From the NCBI GenBank assembly GCA_007135385.1, contig SLIY01000459.1, positions 1-5,195 on the forward strand: a stretch of DNA of 5,195 bases, given 5' to 3'. A model generated the notes under the pieces. The model saw nothing but the letters and a program-made list of their open reading frames with translations, was not told the DNA's origin and did no database searches. This DNA comes from Leptolyngbyaceae cyanobacterium CSSed165cm_216. GTDB lineage: Bacteria; Cyanobacteriota; Cyanobacteriia; Phormidesmidales; Phormidesmidaceae. This document shows positions 1 to 4,455 of this stretch, piece by piece. The translations under genes were made by a program, and so were the position numbers. How positions within the stretch are numbered: the stretch's first letter is position 1; the number at the start of each line of letters is the position of its first letter.

Positions 1-7
1 CCCTAAA

Positions 8-36
8 GGGCTAGTCTTAAAGGCTAGCCCTTTTTT
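8..36 (+). terminator. rho-independent terminator of an upstream gene
   Basis: GGGCTAG at 8-14 pairs perfectly with CTAGCCC at 24-30 around a 9-nt loop, and the stem is followed at once by six T residues (31-36). This is the classic intrinsic terminator layout on the plus strand, so it should end a transcript from a gene to the left of the window. The flanking AAA (5-7) can also pair with TTT (31-33). On the minus strand the stem is followed only by TTTAGGG, so it could serve the CCB1-like gene as a weak bidirectional terminator about 75 nt after its stop. The 75 bases between this hairpin and that gene hold nothing else I recognise. Confidence 0.8.
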
Positions 37-110
37 GATCCGCCGTTGGCATTGACCAAGGCTGGATTGAGTAGCGTGGATGGGGAACGGATATTGTTCT
101 AGGGCTAACG

Positions 111-635
111 TTACAGCTTTCCCATGACCTTCTGCAGGGCAATTAACTCGTCGCGATGGGCAATGACGGTTAGTTGACTGTGCTGCTCTAGGGAGGATGA
201 TAACTCTGGACAGACCTGTACGGTGACATGTTCTTCTCGACCGGCCCGCCCCCAGTAGTACAGCCCAGCGGCTGGGGCAAGCAAAATTAACCCAATAAAA
301 GCTCGACCATAGGGGGGGAATAGACTTGCCAGTACCAGGGCAAAACACAACGCTCCTACAGCGGCTAAGGTGGTCAGAAAAATGGCTAAAAACCAGCTAG
401 GCCGCACAAAACCCCGAAGGGCTAGAGTGTTGGCTTCGCCATTGACCTCTTGGGCGGTATAGGCTCGGGCTTCAAAATAGGCTCTCAACTCTTGCAACAA
501 TGGCTGCGGAGGAGTTTTACGGTGTAAAACCAACGTTTCGGTGCGATCTTTGGTGGATGCTCGAATAAAAAAGAATAACCCTACCATCATCAGCAGGGTT
601 AGAAACAGTGTGGAATAGGTAACGGTATTGGTCAT
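111..635 (-). CDS. CCB1-like (DUF3529) protein: cofactor assembly of complex C (cytochrome b6f), subunit B family
   Basis: This is a small integral membrane protein of 174 residues. I see hydrophobic segments at about residues 5-24, 81-104 and 111-128. The N-terminal helix runs into a charged FIRASTKDRTE motif (about 23-33), which is the hallmark I associate with the cyanobacterial family annotated 'cofactor assembly of complex C subunit B' (CCB1/DUF3529). From knowledge of the family, plastid CCB proteins are needed for covalent attachment of heme ci (cn) to cytochrome b6 in the b6f complex, so this protein would act in the thylakoid membrane. The length fits the family. No strong Shine-Dalgarno is visible: an AAGG lies only 2 nt before the ATG. 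The gene lies 44 nt downstream of padR on the same strand, so they are probably one operon. The family call is from memory of the sequence pattern and the heme function is inferred. Confidence 0.72.
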   Translation of the reverse strand: MTNTVTYSTLFLTLLMMVGLFFFIRASTKDRTETLVLHRKTPPQPLLQELRAYFEARAYTAQEVNGEANTLALRGFVRPSWFLAIFLTTLAAVGALCFALVLASLFPPYGRAFIGLILLAPAAGLYYWGRAGREEHVTVQVCPELSSSLEQHSQLTVIAHRDELIALQKVMGKL

Positions 636-679
636 AACCTTGCTAGCCCCCAGAGTACTCTAGTCTAGGGTACTGCCTC

Positions 680-1069
680 TTAGGGTCTAGGGGACCACAG
701 GGCCGGGCTAACCTCATAGGCTGGTTTGGTAGAGTCCCCCATGTAGGTGCACCAAAATTCGGCCAATTCTTCGGCCTGCAAGCGCCAGTCAGGATTAAGC
801 CGATACATGCGACGGGGACGACCACGACCTTCAACTTTCTTCCAATATCCGTCGATCGCGTTTTCGTCTTCTAGAAACTTCAGGGCACCATACAGCACGG
901 TATCGGAGAGCCGGTGGTGGGTATACTGTTGGCTCAACCGCTGAATCAGCTCAGTGCCGTAGGAGTCTTGCTGCAGCAGTACGGCCAGTACGTAACATAC
1001 GGCCAACTCCTTGTTCAGGTAGATCGGCGGTGGATCCTCGAAAAACTGGTATATATCCTCAAATTTCAT
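680..1069 (-). CDS. PadR-family winged-helix transcriptional regulator
   Basis: This protein of 129 residues looks like a compact PadR-type DNA-binding protein. After a cyanobacterial-style N-terminal extension (residues 1-18, acidic and proline-rich, with DPPPIYLNKE) comes a helix ELAVCYVLAVLLQQ (about 21-34), then SYGTELIQRLSQQY (36-49). The putative recognition helix LSDTVLYGALKFLEDE (54-69) follows, then a basic wing around GYWKKVEGRGRPRRMYRL (74-91), with the PadR-typical G-R-G-R-x-R-x-x-Y-R pattern. Canonical PadR proteins have a longer C-terminal dimerisation helix. Here only about 38 residues follow the wing, ending in a proline-rich tail. Its partner gene downstream is CCB1-like, and the 44-nt gap suggests co-transcription. 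The ligand and targets are unknown. The cyanobacterial clock modifier Pex is also a PadR-like winged-helix protein, but I cannot show that this gene is its orthologue. The start is supported by a GGAG 7 nt upstream. Confidence 0.88.
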   Translation of the reverse strand: MKFEDIYQFFEDPPPIYLNKELAVCYVLAVLLQQDSYGTELIQRLSQQYTHHRLSDTVLYGALKFLEDENAIDGYWKKVEGRGRPRRMYRLNPDWRLQAEELAEFWCTYMGDSTKPAYEVSPALWSPRP

Positions 1070-1076
1070 GGGATCG

Positions 1077-1080
1077 CTCC
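1077..1080 (-). promoter_or_regulatory. Shine-Dalgarno of padR
   Basis: GGAG on the minus strand ends 7 nt before the ATG at 1069-1067, which is ideal spacing. It supports the chosen padR start. Among the minus-strand genes in this window it is the only well-placed Shine-Dalgarno. Confidence 0.6.
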
Positions 1081-1086
1081 AGGTAT

Positions 1087-1116
1087 TTTATAGATTGATC
1101 TGCCTGAACCAGTAAA
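1087..1116 (-). promoter_or_regulatory. possible padR promoter
   Basis: On the minus strand TTTACT (1116-1111) and TATAAA (1092-1087) are separated by 18 nt and resemble -35 and -10 boxes. A small inverted repeat AGAT-tg-ATCT (1092-1101) overlaps the upstream edge of the -10 box and could be an operator, perhaps for PadR itself. The weakness is that a start about 7 nt beyond the -10 box would fall at or inside the Shine-Dalgarno, leaving almost no leader, so the real promoter may lie further upstream. Confidence 0.22.
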
Positions 1117-1427
1117 GCAAAACGAACCCTGGACCATTGCTAAACCAGCCAATGGAGCCATGGCGTTTTGAGGCAAAGATTCATCCAGTTTGTTAGCACT
1201 GAATGTCCCACCAGGCAGGAGTACCAAATCTGACGATGCCAGCCGACTTAACCCACTCCAACGATGGAGCAGTTAACCGGGTAACCAAGCATCCCATTCC
1301 TCAGTTAGATGAGCGGTCTTGATTTCGGCTTTAGTTTTGGATCCAAAAAAGAATTCTCTTTTAGGATACCGGTCAGATTTGTAGGTTAATTCTAATCACA
1401 GGTGATCCCCACGAGGTTGAAGTTGTC

Positions 1428-1456
1428 GCAGATGGTAACTAACTGCAAATTTTTTT
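1428..1456 (+). terminator. weak terminator-like hairpin with T7 tract
   Basis: GCAG (1428-1431) pairs with CTGC (1443-1446). After an A-A mismatch, TGG (1433-1435) can pair with CTA (1439-1441, one G-T wobble) around a TAA loop. Three A residues and then seven T residues (1450-1456) follow. The layout fits an intrinsic terminator on the plus strand, but the stem is weak and no plus-strand gene is visible upstream, so a small RNA would have to be assumed. Confidence 0.22.
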
Positions 1457-1469
1457 AGACATTATTAAA

Positions 1470-1499
1470 TATTCGCCGCCAAAGAATTTTCGGCGAATA
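1470..1499. repeat. 9-bp inverted repeat (hairpin)
   Basis: TATTCGCCG (1470-1478) is perfectly complementary to CGGCGAATA (1491-1499) around a 12-nt A/T-rich loop. Neither strand has an adjoining T-tract, so it does not look like a standard terminator. It may be a structured RNA element, a protein-binding palindrome, or the remnant of a small repeat. Confidence 0.5.
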
Positions 1500-1715
1500 A
1501 AACTCTGGCTAGAAAAAATATTGGCTAGGGGTTTGTCAAAGCTAGAAATTAGGATAAGTGCTTTGCAAAAGCCGTTTATCTTCAGCGGGGTTACTCCAAT
1601 ACAGCAGCAAGACTTCCCATCCCATCCCTAGGAGGGGTACCCGGAGGGGATTTTGGACCTTAATGATGCCAAATTTCTACAGATGCCAACCCTAAAATTA
1701 ACACTTGACGCTGCC

Positions 1716-1745
1716 CTAGCGGGTCCCTTGGGACTGACCCGCTAG
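1716..1745 (-). terminator. strong 10-bp hairpin downstream of the DUF3084 gene
   Basis: CTAGCGGGTC (1716-1725) and GACCCGCTAG (1736-1745) form a perfect 10-bp stem with a 10-nt loop. It starts about 61 nt after the DUF3084 stop codon on the minus strand, which is where a terminator would be expected. There is no immediate U-tract; the nearest T-rich run on the minus strand (TTAATTTT) comes about 14 nt later. It may still act as a terminator or as a 3'-end-stabilising structure. Confidence 0.42.
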
Positions 1746-1806
1746 GAATGGGGGAGTCATCCAGTTAGAGAGAAACTGCCCTTGTTACTGTCTGAGGAGA
1801 TTAAGG

Positions 1807-3201
1807 CTAGGGCCTTAGGATGTCAGGATCTGGGAAGGTTAGGGCTCGGGTGGTCAGGACTACCTCACCATTGCGCACCGCCACAACATCAATATGGAGG
1901 GGACCAGCGGTATAGATATCGCTAGCGGCGATCGCCTGCAGATCAACCGCTTGCCCTGATTGTTTAATCATCTCTAAAAATCGCAAAAGGGTTTCGGTAC
2001 GATTGTCAGCAACCTGCAGGTTGTCCACGACGACGCCATCTTGACGAGCCCGAAACTGAGTTGCCACCATCAATAGGTTGAGACGTTCAACTAGATCCTG
2101 ATCCCGAAACGGTGGCGAGTCCAGGGCAATGGTAGCCAGCCGCTCGCCCAGAGGATACACCCGCTGGTTAGGGGAGGCGTCAATAAAAACCTGGATGCAG
2201 GGGTCAGCCCGTTGAGTAATGCAGGGCTCACCCGTGACGTAGTTAGCTGCTGACAGCAGGCGCACCAGGTACTCATCGCCAGTACCCAGTCGCTCAATCA
2301 ACCGTTCGACTTCGCGACTGCCAATGAAAATCGCCTGGTGGTCCCGCGGCGTCCCAGGAGCTACCGCTTGCAAGACCTGGCGGTTGGCTTCGAATAAAAA
2401 CTGGGCCATGTACTCGGTGGCCTGCTCACGGTTTTCGGCCCGCACAATGCCGGATAAGATTTCCTGATTACGAGCTAGGGCAATATTACCTAAAAATAGG
2501 CCCTGGTACTGGCTCTGCAGATCACTGACCTGTAGAGCCAAAAGCTCCTGCTGGGCCTCTAAATCCGCAAGTCGCTGTTGCCGTTGAGCGATCTCTTGAT
2601 CCCGCTCAGCAATGGTTTGGTCAAGTTGGGTAATCTCTTGATCCCGCTCAGCAATCTGGGCACGGATAGTCTGCTGCTGCTGTTGCAACCGGTCTCGCTC
2701 GGCCCTGAGGTTATCGGTAGACTGGCGTAGGTCCTCGGCTTGCTGGGAGACAGTTTGTAGCTGTTCGCGGGTTTGTTGCAACTGGGCTTGAGTTAGCTCC
2801 TGTTGGGTTACGGCCTGGTCTAGGGACTGGTTAATCTTCTGCAAGCGCTCTAGGGCTCGTTGCCGTTCGCGAGTGGCCGACTCTAGATCATCTTTGACTT
2901 CTGCCTGGGTAGCTCGGGCATCCTCCAAATCCGCTTGGGCGCTGGCTAAATCCGCTTGAATGCGGCCCAACTCAAAAACGCCGGTACGCAGTTGGCTGCT
3001 CACCCCAAACAATATAGCCAAGGTCGAGGCCGAAATTATACTGCCAGTTGCAATGCTGACTACCGTTGCGGTTTGACGGGGACGCAGGTTAAACAAACTC
3101 AGACGAGCTTTACCAACTCGCATACCAATGCGATCGCCCAGGGTGGCAATCACCCCCCCCAACATTAAAACCGCCAATATCAGTACGTACCCAGGAAGCA
3201 T
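1807..3201 (-). CDS. DUF3084 domain-containing coiled-coil membrane protein
   Basis: This protein of 464 residues belongs to the cyanobacterial DUF3084 family, whose function is not known to me. Two hydrophobic segments (about 3-20 and 47-67) flank a conserved basic loop, GDRIGMRVGKARLSLFNLRPRQTA (about 22-45), the family's signature. Residues 75-235 are a long Q/E/R/D/L-rich coiled coil containing a duplicated 14-residue unit (IAERDQEI at 183-190 and 197-204). The rest (about 236-464) looks globular, with alternating hydrophobic strands. The domain order suggests a membrane-anchored rod with a soluble head. A cysteine pair, C327 and C335, lies in an apparent short insertion. The ATG at 3201 is preceded directly by in-frame TAG and TGA, so it cannot be extended, and the N-terminus matches the family. 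The Shine-Dalgarno is poorly placed (18 nt away). ntcA lies 126 nt upstream on the same strand, so read-through is possible. Confidence 0.9.
   Translation of the reverse strand: MLPGYVLILAVLMLGGVIATLGDRIGMRVGKARLSLFNLRPRQTATVVSIATGSIISASTLAILFGVSSQLRTGVFELGRIQADLASAQADLEDARATQAEVKDDLESATRERQRALERLQKINQSLDQAVTQQELTQAQLQQTREQLQTVSQQAEDLRQSTDNLRAERDRLQQQQQTIRAQIAERDQEITQLDQTIAERDQEIAQRQQRLADLEAQQELLALQVSDLQSQYQGLFLGNIALARNQEILSGIVRAENREQATEYMAQFLFEANRQVLQAVAPGTPRDHQAIFIGSREVERLIERLGTGDEYLVRLLSAANYVTGEPCITQRADPCIQVFIDASPNQRVYPLGERLATIALDSPPFRDQDLVERLNLLMVATQFRARQDGVVVDNLQVADNRTETLLRFLEMIKQSGQAVDLQAIAASDIYTAGPLHIDVVAVRNGEVVLTTRALTFPDPDILRP
1928..1935. repeat. HIP1 octamer GCGATCGC
   Basis: This is a highly iterated palindrome, here within the longer palindrome GGCGATCGCC (1927-1936), near the 3' end of the DUF3084 coding region. 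HIP1 over-representation is a known signature of many cyanobacterial genomes. Confidence 0.9.
2591..2655 (-). repeat. 23-bp perfect direct repeat, 42-bp period, in the coiled coil
   Basis: The same 23 bases occur at 2591-2613 and 2633-2655. Both copies are in the same reading frame and encode IAERDQEI. The 42-bp period equals 14 residues, exactly two coiled-coil heptads. This looks like a recent in-frame tandem duplication that lengthened the rod by two heptads. The identity at DNA level, including third codon positions, argues for recent duplication or slippage rather than convergence. Confidence 0.85.
3130..3137. repeat. HIP1 octamer GCGATCGC
   Basis: This is the second HIP1 copy, in the 5' part of the DUF3084 gene, over the codons for the GDRIG segment. 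Confidence 0.9.
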
Positions 3202-3212
3202 TCACTAGCCAT
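3180..3212 (-). CDS. possible 10-codon upstream ORF overlapping the DUF3084 start
   Basis: An ATG at 3212-3210 opens a frame reading MASECFLGTY and stopping with TGA at 3182-3180. It covers the DUF3084 start codon (3201-3199) in another frame. A GGAGG lies 7 nt before this ATG, an ideal distance, whereas it lies 18 nt before the DUF3084 ATG. If translated, it would be a leader peptide that either couples or competes with DUF3084 translation. A chance occurrence is possible because it is very short; there is no evidence of peptide function. Confidence 0.3.
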   Translation of the reverse strand: MASECFLGTY

Positions 3213-3219
3213 TACAAAA

Positions 3220-3224
3220 CCTCC
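3220..3224 (-). promoter_or_regulatory. Shine-Dalgarno GGAGG with unusual placement
   Basis: GGAGG on the minus strand is the best ribosome binding site near the DUF3084 gene. It is 7 nt from the ATG of the overlapping 10-codon frame and 18 nt from the DUF3084 ATG, which is beyond the usual 5-10 nt. Two of its bases fall in the 3' arm of the hairpin at 3223-3242. Confidence 0.55.
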
Positions 3225-3242
3225 ATACACTCTACTGTATGG
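3223..3242 (-). promoter_or_regulatory. 7-bp inverted repeat overlapping the DUF3084 ribosome binding site
   Basis: CCATACA and TGTATGG form perfect 7-bp arms around a 6-nt loop. In the minus-strand RNA the 3' arm ends in the first GG of GGAGG, so folding would partly hide the ribosome binding site. As DNA it could equally be an operator for a dimeric repressor. It does not match the NtcA consensus. Confidence 0.45.
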
Positions 3243-3327
3243 CTTAATCAACGGCGGCAGACTTAAGACCACTTACCCCTGAACGTATCCGATACTTCCC
3301 AACTTGAGGAGTACGCCCAAAACGCCT

Positions 3328-3999
3328 CTAAGTAAACTGTTGACTCAGATTTACGGGGTCGTGGACGGTGATTTTCTTTTTATAGATAGAAATCATACCC
3401 TCCTGCCGCAAGTCCCCTAACAGTCGAGTCACCGTTACCCTTGTAGACCCAATTGCTTCGGCAATGGCCTGGTGGGACAGCTTCAGGTCAATGGTGATGC
3501 CATCTTGGCTGGGCACCCCAAAGTCGCGACAGAGGATCAACAAAAAGCTGACTAAACGAGACCCCATGTCTCGGTGGGCCAAGGTTTCAATCATCATCTC
3601 GGTCTGCAAGATCCGTGACGATAGGCCTCTAAGCATCAGCAGAGCCAATTCAGGATTTTCCTCTAAGGCTTGCTCCACCTGCTCAATCGGTACTGACAGT
3701 AGTTCAACCGGTGTAAAGGCAACGGAATGATAGAAGCGATCGGAACGGTTCCCAGTAATCAGCGAGAGAACTCCAAAAACACTATTCTCGCGGAGGAGAG
3801 CGACGGTGATTTCCTCGCCAGCCTCGTATACCCTGGATAGCTTGACAGCTCCCTTTAATAAAAAGTAGACCCGTTCTGCCGGATCCCCAGGGAAGAAAAT
3901 GGTTTTTCCGCGCTCATAGGACTCAATTACCGGGGGAAACGCCCCACCGGAGAGTTGACGAAACACACTGGCAAGCGGCTTATCTTGGGTCACTACCAT
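3328..3999 (-). CDS. ntcA: NtcA, global nitrogen-control transcription factor (CRP family)
   Basis: The protein has 223 residues, the usual NtcA length, and ends in the family's QQFT-type C-terminus. The N-terminal effector domain (about 24-125) carries the ERGKTIFFPGDPAERVYFL and VFGVLSLITG motifs. Residues reported to contact 2-oxoglutarate in Anabaena NtcA are all present: F75, R88, R129 and E134. A long dimerisation helix (about 126-155) precedes the winged helix-turn-helix, with its recognition region around HQAIAEAIGSTRVTVTRLLGDL (176-197). NtcA senses high 2-oxoglutarate, with PipX as co-activator, and activates ammonium-repressed genes such as glnA, nir and nrt by binding GTA-N8-TAC. 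An exact copy of that site lies 217 nt upstream, which suggests autoregulation. There is no clear Shine-Dalgarno before the ATG. The start is fixed by family similarity (MVVTQDKPLASVFRQ). The gene diverges from thrC and is followed by the DUF3084 gene. Confidence 0.98.
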   Translation of the reverse strand: MVVTQDKPLASVFRQLSGGAFPPVIESYERGKTIFFPGDPAERVYFLLKGAVKLSRVYEAGEEITVALLRENSVFGVLSLITGNRSDRFYHSVAFTPVELLSVPIEQVEQALEENPELALLMLRGLSSRILQTEMMIETLAHRDMGSRLVSFLLILCRDFGVPSQDGITIDLKLSHQAIAEAIGSTRVTVTRLLGDLRQEGMISIYKKKITVHDPVNLSQQFT

Positions 4000-4011
4000 A
4001 ACGTTTTGCTA

Positions 4012-4054
4012 AGAGCATTACGGGAAATCAACGCTGAGAGCATCACGGGGAATC
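4012..4054 (-). repeat. imperfect 18-bp direct repeat in the ntcA leader
   Basis: Positions 4012-4029 and 4037-4054 match at 16 of 18 bases, with a 25-bp period. They begin 13 nt upstream of the ntcA ATG. In ntcA orientation each copy ends in ATGCTCT, giving two AUGs (4043-4041 and 4018-4016), both out of frame with ntcA. Both reading frames run past the ntcA start before stopping. The repeat could be a regulator-binding pair or a translational control element, or may simply be a local duplication. Confidence 0.6.
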
Positions 4055-4215
4055 GATCATGATCAGCACAACGGTCACCGCTGTATGTCACCAGGGCCAA
4101 ACGAAAAGCAAATTTTGACACTAAGCATAGAGCAACTTTGCCAGCTTGGTACATTTTGCAATGCGGGCGTCCTATGACTTTAGAATACTTAACCTTAACT
4201 GCCAGGCTGACGTTT

Positions 4216-4229
4216 GTATCACACACTAC
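4216..4229 (-). promoter_or_regulatory. NtcA-binding site GTA-N8-TAC
   Basis: GTATCACACACTAC matches the NtcA consensus exactly. In ntcA orientation, candidate TAN3T -10 boxes lie 18 nt (TAAGGT, 4197-4192) and 28 nt (TATTCT, 4187-4182) downstream. The usual 22-23 nt spacing falls on TTAAGT (4192-4187), a poorer box. In the thrC direction no TAN3T box occurs at the right distance. Autoregulation of ntcA is therefore the more likely role. The assignment to a promoter is inference. Confidence 0.6.
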
Positions 4230-4309
4230 TTTGCTGCGGTCATCCCTCGTTTCTTTGAGCCAAAACAAAATACGAGCAGGTATCGGCGTAGGCTGGAAAC
4301 CTATTCCCC

Positions 4310-4350
4310 CATACCCGACAAAAAAGGTCGGGTATGTTTGATTTGATTTT
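4310..4350 (+). terminator. 10-bp hairpin with T-rich tail upstream of thrC
   Basis: CATACCCGAC (4310-4319) and GTCGGGTATG (4327-4336) form a perfect 10-bp stem with an AAAAAAG loop. The plus strand continues as TTTGATTTGATTTT, a broken T-tract, while the minus-strand side is G-rich, so any terminator activity would be in the thrC direction. It could end a short unannotated plus-strand RNA, shield the thrC promoter, or act as an attenuator if thrC transcription begins upstream of it. Confidence 0.45.
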
Positions 4351-4367
4351 GTTCTCCGTGCTAGACT
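4338..4367 (+). promoter_or_regulatory. candidate thrC promoter
   Basis: TTGATT (4338-4343) and TAGACT (4362-4367) are separated by 18 nt and each matches the sigma-70 consensus at four of six positions. Transcription would start near 4374 and leave a leader of about 80 nt. The -35 box lies directly after the 4310-4336 hairpin. Confidence 0.3.
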
Positions 4368-4455
4368 TCGTTCCATCACTGAGATCGTTGATATTCCAAG
4401 ACTTTCAAAGTTTTGCTTAAGTTGTTTAGCTCTGTAGAAACCCACAGGCCCTGCT

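Larger units (their letters stand above)
1070..1806. other. 737-nt stretch without a convincing gene
   Basis: No open frame of 60 codons or more occurs here on either strand. The stretch separates the 3' end of the DUF3084 gene from the start of padR, both minus strand. It holds a possible padR promoter (1087-1116), a 14-bp perfect palindrome TTTTGGATCCAAAA (1335-1348) next to AAAAGA-attc-TCTTTT (1347-1362), a weak plus-strand terminator-like hairpin (1428-1456), a 9-bp hairpin (1470-1499) and a 10-bp hairpin (1716-1745). A minus-strand open frame runs for 44 sense codons from 1676 to 1545, with its TAG at 1544-1542 and an internal ATG at 1625. A plus-strand 39-codon frame (1203-1322) has no ribosome binding site. 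No tRNA, transposase fragment or CRISPR repeat is recognisable. Confidence 0.6.
4000..4455. other. divergent ntcA/thrC intergenic region
   Basis: This 456-nt region drives ntcA leftward and thrC rightward. It holds the direct repeat in the ntcA leader, a 10-bp palindrome GATCATGATC (4055-4064), the NtcA box, the hairpin at 4310-4336 and a candidate thrC promoter. Open frames that cross it on both strands show no recognisable protein character and I treat them as chance. Confidence 0.7.

Noticed and set aside
643..944. Frames overlapping padR on both strands
   Set aside because: They are shadows of the well-supported PadR coding frame.
1203..1322. 39-codon plus-strand frame in the gene-poor region
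   Set aside because: There is no Shine-Dalgarno, no hydrophobic or domain-like pattern, and the length is within chance expectation.
3285..3295. Palindrome GTATC-c-GATAC between ntcA and the DUF3084 gene
   Set aside because: Five-base arms are common by chance. It does not fit the NtcA consensus and has no T-tract that would make it a terminator of ntcA.
4138..4346. Two overlapping plus-strand frames of 66-67 codons upstream of thrC
   Set aside because: They overlap each other in different frames, have no ribosome binding site or recognisable composition, and run through the hairpin at 4310-4336.
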